From contig NZ_CP159258.1 in the NCBI RefSeq assembly GCF_040438925.1, positions 2,246,001 through 2,310,000 of the forward strand: DNA of 64,000 nucleotides, written 5' to 3'. Shown here piece after piece: positions 41,163-48,906 of this stretch; position 1 is the stretch's first letter, and every line of letters begins with the position of its first letter. Source of the DNA: Pseudomonas sp. MYb327 (GTDB taxonomy: Bacteria; Pseudomonadota; Gammaproteobacteria; Pseudomonadales; Pseudomonadaceae). A program made the translations under genes and the position numbers. The notes beneath the pieces were generated by a model that saw nothing but the letters and a program-made list of their open reading frames with translations, was not told where the DNA came from and ran no database searches.

Positions 41163-41639
41163 TCAGTAGAGTTGCCCCGCTCGTTCCGGGTCCGGCCAGA
41201 ACAATGCCGCCTGGCCACAGCGCGCGCCCTGCTCGTCGATCAGGGTCCAGACACTGCCTTGGTGGATCATGAAGGCTTTCCCTGCGCGGTCTACCCGATA
41301 GCCGCTGTAGCCATGTGCAATGCCCTTGGCGGTGACCTGTGCCAGCAGGGTCTGGCGCATCTCCCTGTCCAATGGCGATGCGCTGAAACGCGATGGCATG
41401 CCGATGAATTCCGAGCGTGGGTATTTGAAGCTGACGAGCGCCTGCTCGTTGGCATAGTAAAAAAGCGGGTCAGCTTCAGTGCCATGGGCTAGCAGTGCGT
41501 AAGGCGCTTGAGCGTGCAACCAATCCAGCCGCTCCTCGTCGTTCAGGTTCTCCGGCGTGGGTAACGGTGCGCCGGTCCAGTGTCGATAAGCGGCATCCAG
41601 CCGTTGAACCATCTCCCTGAATTCGTTGAATGACGACAT
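41163..41639 (-). CDS. MEKHLA domain protein
   Basis: A 158-residue cytoplasmic protein resembling the MEKHLA domain, a PAS-like module first noticed at the end of plant HD-ZIP III proteins and found alone in bacteria. Recognisable parts: YRHWTGAPLP, APYALLAHGTEADPLFYYANEQAL, and GYSGYRVDRAGKAFMIHQGSVWTL. The start at 41639 follows AAGGAAAA. Role unknown; sensing a small ligand or cofactor is a family-based guess. Confidence 0.82.
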   Translation of the reverse strand: MSSFNEFREMVQRLDAAYRHWTGAPLPTPENLNDEERLDWLHAQAPYALLAHGTEADPLFYYANEQALVSFKYPRSEFIGMPSRFSASPLDREMRQTLLAQVTAKGIAHGYSGYRVDRAGKAFMIHQGSVWTLIDEQGARCGQAALFWPDPERAGQLY

Positions 41640-41950
41640 CGATTTTCCTTCCAACTGCTTGATGTGATCGCGGCGACGCTACTGAAAAATCGCGATGAAT
41701 GATAGAACCCGCCGAGTTCGTGAAGTAAGACCAAGGATTCCGATTGCGCTTCAAGCCGCTGTAAACGTTTGAATTTCCCGAGGTAAACATGTCAGTCAAA
41801 AAGACCAGGTCGAGTCATAACGACCACATTCCCATCGAGTCAAAATAACCGCAATGGGCTGCAAGTGCCGGTGTTATCAGCCTCCAGGCGTTGGCCCGAT
41901 TTTTGGTAATTACCCTGCGAAGGCTTATTTACCAAAAGAGGAATCAATGT
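41640..41950. promoter_or_regulatory. Divergent region with operator-like repeat before an SDR gene
   Basis: This 311-base gap has no credible gene. Near its right end TTTTGGTAA (41901-41909) and TTACCAAAA (41929-41937) form a 9-bp inverted repeat, and GGTAATTACC (41905-41914) is itself a perfect palindrome. It lies 14-50 bases before the SDR start, where a repressor would act. GGTAA/TTACC arms recall HxlR-type sites, but no such regulator is nearby. Confidence 0.5.
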
Positions 41951-42694
41951 ATGAACAATGCTTTTGAAGATCGCTTGGCCGTCGTCACCGGCGCCAGTTC
42001 CGGAATCGGCCTGGCCGTCACCGAGCGGTTGCTCGCCCAAGGCGCCCGGGTGCTGGCCATGTCGCGTCAAATCGGCGCCTTGGGTGAACTGGCTGAACGC
42101 TTTACCACACAGCTGACCTGGGTGGCCGGTGATGTCACCCAAGCAGACGACCTGGCGCGGCTGGCTAAACAGGCTTCGACCATGGGCCCGGTCAGTTACC
42201 TGGTGCCTAACGCCGGTATTGCGGAACTGGCTGATGGCCTCGATCTCGCGGCGTTCGACCGGCAATGGGCAGTCAACGGTGCCGGTGCGCTGAACACCCT
42301 GGCCTGCCTCCGCGGGCATTTGGCGGCGTCTGCCTCGGTGGTATTTACTGGCACCTTCCTCGCGCAGGTGACTTTTCCGGGTCTGGCCGCCTACATTGCG
42401 TCCAAGTCCGCCTTGATCACCCACGCCCGCACCCTGGCGGTAGAACTGGCCCCGCACGGCATTCGCATCAATACCGTCTCCCCGGGGCCAACCGCTACAC
42501 CTATCTGGTCGACCCTGGGCTTGAAAGATGAGGAATTGAGTGCTGTCGCCAGCACCGTCAATCATCGCTTGCTCGACGGTCAATTCCTGGAGCCAGGTGC
42601 GGTCGCCGACGTGATCCTGTTCCAACTCGGCAACGGCGCGCGTAATGTCTTCGGGCAAGATTGGGTGGTCGATAGCGGGTACACAATCCGCTGA
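41951..42694 (+). CDS. SDR family oxidoreductase
   Basis: Short-chain dehydrogenase of 247 residues: cofactor motif GASSGIG near residue 15, PNAG in place of NNAG, Tyr-Lys in YIASKSAL, and the C-terminal GQDWVVDSGYTIR. Start at 41951 with AGAGG nine bases before. Substrate unknown. An operator-like inverted repeat lies just upstream, suggesting induction by an electrophile or quinone, which is only inferred from the site type. Confidence 0.85.
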   Translation: MNNAFEDRLAVVTGASSGIGLAVTERLLAQGARVLAMSRQIGALGELAERFTTQLTWVAGDVTQADDLARLAKQASTMGPVSYLVPNAGIAELADGLDLAAFDRQWAVNGAGALNTLACLRGHLAASASVVFTGTFLAQVTFPGLAAYIASKSALITHARTLAVELAPHGIRINTVSPGPTATPIWSTLGLKDEELSAVASTVNHRLLDGQFLEPGAVADVILFQLGNGARNVFGQDWVVDSGYTIR

Positions 42695-42710
42695 AACTCA
42701 AGATCAAAAG

Positions 42711-42741
42711 ATCGCAGGCTTCGCCAGCTCCTACAGGGATC
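42711..42741. repeat. Partial REP, GCCAGCTCCTACAGG type
   Basis: ATCGCAGGCTTCGCCAGCTC then CTACAGGG is a single half of the REP family, lying just before the pyocin remnant and possibly marking its recombination edge. Confidence 0.6.
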
Positions 42742-42807
42742 GAGTGTTTTGACTCCGCCCTCCGGTGACGGACACCACCGTACTCGCCGGGAAATGAGAC
42801 CAAGTGA

Positions 42808-43272
42808 GCTGACTTAGTAACCGCCGGCGTTGCTACCGGTGGATTGTTAGGGCTAGTTGCGATGCTGGCACCTTCTAGTCTGGGTGTCAGCGCCTTATAT
42901 ACTGAGGAGCAACTCAGATCACTAAATCGGGCACGCACACGTGTTCGATTGCGTGTTGAGCAACAAGCTGATGGGACATTAAAAGGCTATGGATACAACA
43001 CCCAAACTAGACGTGATTGGGAGTTCATTCCTGTCGTTACGTTTAAACCCCAAGGCTCGCAGCAAGTTGCTGATTTTGGCGATGGCGTCACGCTGATTTG
43101 GACCCCTCCCATTGAGCCTTCAGGGCGATCAGGAATTCCTCCGCTGGAAAAAGGTGACGTGTACCACGGCCATGTCAGGTCTTGGGATAAACTCCATCAG
43201 GATATGAAAAACGCGCTTATCAAGGCGCAAAAAGTCGATAACAAAGGCAATATTTCGGGAGTTGAAAAGTGA
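42808..43272 (+). pseudogene. Truncated S-type pyocin/colicin-like bacteriocin fragment
   Basis: The frame is open from 42808, right after an in-frame TGA (42805-42807), and has only weak inner starts (TTG 42844, ATG 42862). The part SSLGVSALYTEEQLRSLNRARTRVR, ...DGTLKGYGYNTQTRRDWEFIPVV and QQVADFGDGVTLIWTPP (in pieces) matches the translocation domain of S-type pyocins as I recall it. The receptor-binding N-terminus is missing, and only about 40 residues follow the domain, too few for a standard nuclease. Its stop overlaps the next start by 4 bases (GTGA), the usual toxin-immunity coupling. A decayed bacteriocin is the best reading. Confidence 0.65.
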
Positions 43273-43604
43273 GCCTGTATTATCAAGACCCGTCGATGAG
43301 CCACGATCAAGCAATCCGTTTTCTTGCTAGTCACCAGGAAACCAACATTGTGGGCGCGCTGGTCTCTATCGGCCTTAACGAGGAAGACCTTGGATGGGCT
43401 CAATCCACCTGCCTGGAACATCTTGAGCACAATTCGGAATCCGTGAAAGCCGCCGCCGTAACAGCGATAGGTCATCTAGCCCGCAGACATGGCAAGTTGG
43501 ATATGGAAATCATTTTATCGGCGCTGGATAAGGTGAAAAGAACGTCTCCTAGCCTAGCGGCGATTGTGGCGGACACCCTTGATGATATTGGGCTTTTTAT
43601 CTGA
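43269..43604 (+). CDS. Putative bacteriocin immunity protein (HEAT-like)
   Basis: A 111-residue, largely helical, acidic protein with what look like two HEAT-type helix pairs (AQSTCLEHLEHNSESVKAAA, then VTAIGHLARRHG; ALDKVKRTSPSLAAIVADTL). It starts at GTG inside the stop of the pyocin fragment, which is the main evidence that it is the cognate immunity protein. Its A+T content is higher than that of its neighbours. It seems intact, so it could still protect the cell from a related bacteriocin. Family not recognised with certainty. Confidence 0.55.
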   Translation: MSLYYQDPSMSHDQAIRFLASHQETNIVGALVSIGLNEEDLGWAQSTCLEHLEHNSESVKAAAVTAIGHLARRHGKLDMEIILSALDKVKRTSPSLAAIVADTLDDIGLFI

Positions 43605-43659
43605 TCTTGAAGCTCCTGACAGGCGCCTCCATTGATCACGTCCGATCCTATAAATATAA

Positions 43660-43698
43660 GAAAACCTGCTATCTCTTTCGCAAAGATGGCAGGTTTCA
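43660..43698. terminator. Bidirectional terminator between immunity and FKBP genes
   Basis: Stem AAACCTGC with GCAGGTTT, extended by ATCT/AGAT around TTTCG. The leftward reading is followed by TTTTCTT, so it mainly ends the FKBP transcript. Confidence 0.75.
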
Positions 43699-43719
43699 TT
43701 GTTTCAACGCATACCCCAA

Positions 43720-44064
43720 TCAATCATCCCGCGTCAGCACTTCCAGCAATTCGATCTCGAAAATCAAATTCGAATTTGGCGCGATCTTGCCCATTGTGCG
43801 CTCGCCATAGGCCAGGTGGGCCGGCACCAGCAGCTTGCGCTTGCCCCCGACCTGCATGCCGATGATTCCCTGATCCCAACCCTTTATCACGCGACCGGTG
43901 CCGATCACGCACTGGAAAGGTTTCCCTCGGCTGTAGGAAGAGTCGAATTCAGTGCCGTCTTCAAGCCAGCCGCGGTATTGAGTGGTGATCAGCGCGCCTT
44001 TGATGGCGGCTTTACCGTCGCCGGGCGCAAGGTCGATGATTTGCAGTTCGTCGTTCATGTTCAT
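43720..44064 (-). CDS. FKBP-type peptidyl-prolyl cis-trans isomerase
   Basis: A single 114-residue FKBP domain without signal peptide, so a cytoplasmic proline isomerase/chaperone. Core residues are visible: ALITTQYRGWLEDGTEFDSSY, VIKGWDQGIIGMQVGGKRKL, the Tyr-Gly of AYGER, and FEIELLEV at the end. A second ATG two codons in (44058) is an equally possible start. Terminated by the hairpin downstream. Confidence 0.92.
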   Translation of the reverse strand: MNMNDELQIIDLAPGDGKAAIKGALITTQYRGWLEDGTEFDSSYSRGKPFQCVIGTGRVIKGWDQGIIGMQVGGKRKLLVPAHLAYGERTMGKIAPNSNLIFEIELLEVLTRDD

Positions 44065-44202
44065 ACTCGTTTACGTTCGCCCGATTGTTTAGAGCGCGGG
44101 CGAAGGTTTTCGCAGAAACCGGTGCGGATGGCAATTGGTGGAACCGAAACATGATCCGCTGCTCACAATAAGTATCAACCTCTATTCAGAAGGGATGCTC
44201 TG

Positions 44203-45267
44203 ATGACTGACTCTCCGGCGCTGCGCAGTTTTATCCCGCCTTACATTCTCAACCGTATCGTGGCGCATGGTTCCGAGCACCAGCGTTCCAGTGCGATGTC
44301 CACGCTGACTCATGTTCGAACCTTGCGGCACCAGCCAGGGGCACCATCGCGCCCTCCTGCTGCGGCGATACTCCTGCAAAGCGAGAAACCAGGGACGGTA
44401 CAGCGCAGCATTTATGATGCGTTGGGGAAAATGCTCCTGCCCGGCATGCCGGTGCGTCTTGAGGGACAACCGGCGAGCGGCGATCCGGCGGTCGATGAAG
44501 CCTACGATGCGCTGGGTGCCAGCTACGATTTCTTCTGGAAGGTGCTTGGCCGCGACTCGATCGACAACAAGGGTTTTGCCCTGGTTGGGAGCGTGCATTA
44601 CGGCCAGCACTATGAAAATGCATTTTGGAATGGCTCGCAGATGGTCTTCGGAGACGGCGATGGTGAAATCTTCGAGCGTTTCACCCGCTCGCTGGATGTG
44701 GTCGGCCACGAATTGACCCATGGCGTGATCGAAAGCGAAGCCGGTCTCGTGTATGCCGACCAGTCCGGTGCGCTGAATGAATCGCTGTCGGACGTGTTTG
44801 GCGTGATGATCAAGCAGCATGTCCTGGGCCATACCGCCGACGAGGCGGACTGGCTGATCGGTGCAGACTTGCTGACACCGCGAATCAAAGGCATCGGCCT
44901 GCGCTCGATGGCCCATCCGGGCACGGCTTATGACGACCCGCTGCTTGGCAAGGACCCGCAACCGGATCACATGCGCAAATTCGTCATCACGCAAGAGGAC
45001 AATGGCGGCGTGCACATCAACTCGGGCATTCCCAATCGGGCGTTCTATCTCGTGGCCAAGGCGCTGGGCGGTTTTGCCTGGGAGAAAGCCGGGCGCATCT
45101 GGTACGACGCTTTGTGCGACCAGCGCTTGAACCGCGAAGCGTCCTTCATCGCCTTCGCGCATTTGACGATTGAGTATGCCGGTAAGCGCTTCAGTGCCCA
45201 TGAGGCATCTGCCGTGCGCAAGGGTTGGGCTGACGTGGGTGTGAATCTGACTGGGGAGGCGACATGA
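44203..45267 (+). CDS. Protealysin-like M4 family metalloprotease
   Basis: Zinc endopeptidase of the thermolysin family, 354 residues. Zinc ligands and catalytic Glu are His169, Glu170 and His173 (HELTH) with Glu193 in NESLSD as third ligand; His271 in GGVHINSG is the transition-state residue. There is no signal peptide; instead a short N-terminal propeptide containing IPPYILNRI (11-19), the hallmark of protealysin-type precursors. Such enzymes act inside the cell or leave by an unknown route. The next gene overlaps by 4 bases and encodes the specific inhibitor. Confidence 0.92.
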   Translation: MTDSPALRSFIPPYILNRIVAHGSEHQRSSAMSTLTHVRTLRHQPGAPSRPPAAAILLQSEKPGTVQRSIYDALGKMLLPGMPVRLEGQPASGDPAVDEAYDALGASYDFFWKVLGRDSIDNKGFALVGSVHYGQHYENAFWNGSQMVFGDGDGEIFERFTRSLDVVGHELTHGVIESEAGLVYADQSGALNESLSDVFGVMIKQHVLGHTADEADWLIGADLLTPRIKGIGLRSMAHPGTAYDDPLLGKDPQPDHMRKFVITQEDNGGVHINSGIPNRAFYLVAKALGGFAWEKAGRIWYDALCDQRLNREASFIAFAHLTIEYAGKRFSAHEASAVRKGWADVGVNLTGEAT

Positions 45268-45587
45268 AAACCCTGCCAACGCTAGACGACCAAGCCGTCG
45301 TTCGCCTTTCGCGTCAGGGCGGAGTGGCGATGATTCAGGCCCTGACCCGCCCACGGGAAATCGAGTTCGCGCAATGTAATCTCGATCAACGAACGCGTAT
45401 CTGCTCATTGCTCGAAGGTTGTTTGCCGCTCACCAGCCCATCCTCCGGCCGTGGCGATCAGCGCTTTTATCAGATTGAACTGCGCTATCGCACCGGTGAG
45501 CAAGATGACCGGATGGTGTTGAAGGTGCCGGAAGATCAGGCGCCGGGCGAGTTGGTACGGCTCTGGGATAAGGGAGAACTGCTTTAA
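45264..45587 (+). CDS. Emfourin-like protein inhibitor of protealysin
   Basis: A 107-residue cytoplasmic protein with no signal. Position (ATGA overlap with the M4 protease stop) and size match emfourin, the high-affinity inhibitor encoded with protealysin in Serratia. Beta-rich parts such as RLSRQGGVAMIQAL and QRFYQIELRY agree with that fold family as recalled. Its job would be to keep the protease silent until exported or needed. Confidence 0.78.
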   Translation: MKTLPTLDDQAVVRLSRQGGVAMIQALTRPREIEFAQCNLDQRTRICSLLEGCLPLTSPSSGRGDQRFYQIELRYRTGEQDDRMVLKVPEDQAPGELVRLWDKGELL

Positions 45588-45750
45588 CGCAGCCGTCGGG
45601 TGCACGTCTCAACGCGATTGATCCGCCTGGCACATCAATGCATGCCAAAAACGCACTTATCATATCAATCCCCCTGCTCCACTATCCGCCTCAATAAGAA
45701 CCGTGCGCCGCGTCCAGGCGGCACACGTCATAAAGCGGTGGAGTACTTCT

Positions 45751-47043
45751 ATGACAGCCTCAATTCCGCGCGGACGCTCCCGTGCCAGTGCGATCTTCCG
45801 AGTCACCTCGGGCAATTTTCTCGAACAGTTCGACTTCTTTCTTTTCGGCTTTTACGCCACCCAGATTGCTGCCGTGTTCTTCCCGGCCAGCAGCGAGTTC
45901 GCCTCGTTGATGATGACCTTTGCCGTTTTCGGCGCAGGCTTTTTGATGCGACCACTGGGCGCGGTGGTACTAGGGGCGTACATCGATGATGTGGGTCGAC
46001 GCAAAGGGTTGATCGTCACCTTGTCGATCATGGCCAGCGGCACGATTTTGATTGTGTTGGTGCCCGGCTACGAAACCATCGGTTTGTTTGCTCCCGCCCT
46101 TGTCCTGGTCGGACGGTTGCTGCAAGGCTTCTCCGCCGGTGCGGAACTGGGTGGAGTCTCGGTTTATCTGGCGGAAATCGCCACACCAGGCAATAAAGGC
46201 TTTTTCACCAGTTGGCAATCGGCCAGTCAGCAAGTGGCGATCGTCGTCGCTGCAGCGCTGGGTTACGGCTTGAACCAATGGATGGCGCCAGCAATGATTG
46301 CCGATTGGGGCTGGCGGATTCCGTTTTTCGTCGGTTGCCTGATCGTGCCGTTCATCTTCATTCTGCGGCGAAATCTCGAAGAAACCGAAGAATTTACTGC
46401 CCGCAAACACCGTCCGAGCATGGGCGATGTATTCCGCACTTTGGCGCAGAACTGGGTGATTGTGTTCGCCGGCATGATGATGGTCGCCCTGACCACCACG
46501 GCTTTTTACCTGATCACCGTGTACGCGCCGACCTTTGGTAAAACCGTGCTGCATTTGAGTACGTCCGATGCGCTGCTGGTGACTCTGCTGGTGGGCGTCT
46601 CGAACTTCTTCTGGTTGCCCATTGGCGGCGCGTTGTCCGACCGCATCGGCCGACGCCCGGTGTTGATCGCCATGGCCCTGCTGGCGCTGGCCACGACCTA
46701 TCCGGTTCTGTCCTATCTGGTGCAGGCCCCGAGTTTCCTCAACATGTTGCTCGTGCTGCTTTGGCTGTCCTTCATCTATGGCTTGTACAACGGCGCGATG
46801 ATTGCGGCGCTGACCGAAATCATGCCGGTGGAAGTAAGGGTGGCGGGGTTCTCCCTGGCCTATAGCCTGGCCACCGCGGTGTTCGGTGGATTCACCCCGG
46901 CGATGTCGACGTTCCTGATCCAATACACCGGCGACAAGGCTGCGCCTGGCTACTGGATGAGTTTTGCCGCGCTCTGTGCGCTGTGCGCGACCTTGTATTT
47001 GTATCGTCGTGCCAGCGGCCGCCTGCAACCTGTTCTGTCCTGA
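45751..47043 (+). CDS. MFS transporter, tricarballylate/citrate:H+ symporter type
   Basis: Twelve-helix inner-membrane symporter of 430 residues in the metabolite:H+ symporter branch. Motifs: [16 protein letters not shown] (helix 1), [21 protein letters not shown] (loop 2-3), [22 protein letters not shown], and SDRIGRRP in the second half. It resembles CitA/TcuC for citrate or tricarballylate. The ATG at 45751 has GGAG 8 bases before. It is followed after 23 bases by a periplasmic binding protein, an unusual pairing for an MFS carrier. Confidence 0.85.
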   Translation: MTASIPRGRSRASAIFRVTSGNFLEQFDFFLFGFYATQIAAVFFPASSEFASLMMTFAVFGAGFLMRPLGAVVLGAYIDDVGRRKGLIVTLSIMASGTILIVLVPGYETIGLFAPALVLVGRLLQGFSAGAELGGVSVYLAEIATPGNKGFFTSWQSASQQVAIVVAAALGYGLNQWMAPAMIADWGWRIPFFVGCLIVPFIFILRRNLEETEEFTARKHRPSMGDVFRTLAQNWVIVFAGMMMVALTTTAFYLITVYAPTFGKTVLHLSTSDALLVTLLVGVSNFFWLPIGGALSDRIGRRPVLIAMALLALATTYPVLSYLVQAPSFLNMLLVLLWLSFIYGLYNGAMIAALTEIMPVEVRVAGFSLAYSLATAVFGGFTPAMSTFLIQYTGDKAAPGYWMSFAALCALCATLYLYRRASGRLQPVLS

Positions 47044-47066
47044 ACCCGCCCTTTTCGAGAACACCC

Positions 47067-47843
47067 ATGAAAAAACTATTCAACGTTGCGGCGCTGAGCC
47101 TGCTCTTCAGCCTGAGTCTGATTCCTGCCGTTCAGGCCGAAGAGATCCGTGTGATGACCTCCGGCGGTTTTACCGCCGCGTATAAGATCCTCGGCCCGAA
47201 ATTCGCTGCGTCTACCGGCAACACCCTCGATACCGCCCTCGGTCCATCGATGGGCAAAGCTGCGGAAGCCATCCCCAATCGCCTGGCCCGTGGTGAACAG
47301 GCCGACGTGGTGATCATGGTTGGTTACGCCCTGGACGATCTGATCAAGCAAGGCAAAGTCGACCCGACCTCACGGGTCGAGCTGGCGGATTCGCGTATCG
47401 GCCTGGTGGTTCGTGCAGGTGCGCCGAAGCCCGACATCAGTTCCATCGACAGTCTTAAAAAGACCTTGCTTGACGCTAAATCCGTGGCTTATTCCGATAG
47501 CGCCAGCGGTGTTTACATCGAGCAACAGCTGTTCAAGCGCCTGGGTATCGAAGACCAACTCAAGCCAAAATCAACCATGGTTCCGAAAATCCCCGTGGGT
47601 TCTGTGGTTGCCACCGGCGATTATCAGTTGGGCTTCCAGCAGGTCAGCGAATTGCTGCCGGTGCCGGGGGTGAGCTTCGTGGCGAAAATTCCGGAACAGG
47701 TGCAGTCGGTGACCCGTTTCGCTGCCGGCATTCCGGTGGGAGCGCAACACCCTGTCGAAGCCAAGGCGCTGCTGGACTATATGGCATCAGCACAGGCGCA
47801 GCCGGATGTGAAAGCCACCGGGCTGGATTCGGTCAGTCGCTGA
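47067..47843 (+). CDS. Periplasmic substrate-binding protein (ModA-like), without ABC partner
   Basis: A 258-residue protein with a signal peptide (LSLLFSLSLIPAVQA). The mature start EEIRVMTSGGFTAAYKILGPKF and the segment RLARGEQADVVIM recall the molybdate/anion-binding (SBP type II) fold. No ABC permease or ATPase is adjacent. It probably belongs with the MFS gene upstream, either as a sensor or as an anion scavenger. Its last 11 bases overlap the convergent LysR gene. Confidence 0.8.
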   Translation: MKKLFNVAALSLLFSLSLIPAVQAEEIRVMTSGGFTAAYKILGPKFAASTGNTLDTALGPSMGKAAEAIPNRLARGEQADVVIMVGYALDDLIKQGKVDPTSRVELADSRIGLVVRAGAPKPDISSIDSLKKTLLDAKSVAYSDSASGVYIEQQLFKRLGIEDQLKPKSTMVPKIPVGSVVATGDYQLGFQQVSELLPVPGVSFVAKIPEQVQSVTRFAAGIPVGAQHPVEAKALLDYMASAQAQPDVKATGLDSVSR

Positions 47844-48747
47844 CAGCTGGCTGCTGAACTTTCATTTCCACCACCAGGCGTTCCAGTTCCAATGCCGCCG
47901 GGGTCAGGGTTCGGCCCCGGCGCTTGATCAAACCGACGCTACGCATCACCTGTGGGTTGGTCAGCGGAACCCTCGTCAGTATCGGATGATCCGCTGCCGG
48001 CATCGCCATCAACGGCACTGCCGCCACACCCAACCCCGCCTCCACCAGACCGATCATCGTCGTCACATGCCGGGTTTCGCAAATGCTCACCCGCTGCGGC
48101 ACCACGCGGGTCAATGCCTGATCCAGGAGGAAGCGGTTACCCGAAGTCTTATCCAGCGAAATGTAATCCTGCTGATAAAACTCTTCCCACGTCACGCTAG
48201 TGCGCTCCGCCAACGGATGATCACGTCGGCAAGCCACCACATAGCTCTCCTGCACCAGTGGCTCGAAATCCACTTCGGCCTCCAGCGTACCCATGAAACT
48301 CAGGCCGAAATCCGCTTCGCCATTGACCACTGCACTCAGCACTTCATGGGCGCTGGAATCCAATACCTTGACCTTGATCCGCGGAAATTGCCGGTGGTAG
48401 TGAGCAATCACCCGGGGCATGAAGTAGTACGCCGCCGACGGCACACAAGCGACAGTGACGTGACCAAGGCGAGTCGAGGCGACTTCGCTGATGCCCAGCA
48501 ACGCGACATCCAGATCGTCCAGCAGGCGCTCCACACTGGGCATGAAACCGCGCCCGGCCTGGGTAAGGCTGACTTTTCGGGTGGTGCGCTCGAACAACTT
48601 CACGCCGAGGGCATCTTCCAGTTTTTCAATGCGCCGGCTCAGGGCGGGCTGGGAGATTCGCACCGTGTCGGCAGCTTTACGAAAGCTGCCCTGCTCGACC
48701 ACGGCACGAAAGGCTTGCAGGTCGTTGAGGTCGAAATTGATGGCCAT
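47833..48747 (-). CDS. LysR family transcriptional regulator
   Basis: A 304-residue LysR-type regulator: winged helix-turn-helix (residues 5-65, FRKAADTVRISQPALSRRIEKLEDALGVKLFER) and the periplasmic-binding-like effector domain. Convergent with the MFS-binding-protein pair, divergent from the KefB-type antiporter. Which of them it controls is not clear; direct repeats AATGTAAC sit in the divergent region. Confidence 0.88.
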   Translation of the reverse strand: MAINFDLNDLQAFRAVVEQGSFRKAADTVRISQPALSRRIEKLEDALGVKLFERTTRKVSLTQAGRGFMPSVERLLDDLDVALLGISEVASTRLGHVTVACVPSAAYYFMPRVIAHYHRQFPRIKVKVLDSSAHEVLSAVVNGEADFGLSFMGTLEAEVDFEPLVQESYVVACRRDHPLAERTSVTWEEFYQQDYISLDKTSGNRFLLDQALTRVVPQRVSICETRHVTTMIGLVEAGLGVAAVPLMAMPAADHPILTRVPLTNPQVMRSVGLIKRRGRTLTPAALELERLVVEMKVQQPAVSD

Positions 48748-48906
48748 GGGATGCTCGAAGATGGACCGGATTGATCCGTTTATTCTATGAATGTAACCAA
48801 TTAATGCAAAATGTAACTACAGAGTTCCAGCATGTTGCTGACTCAGCCAGGTGCAGCCTTTATCCTTATCCCCCCCGTCGTACCGAGTGAATGGAGTTTT
48901 TTTCTC

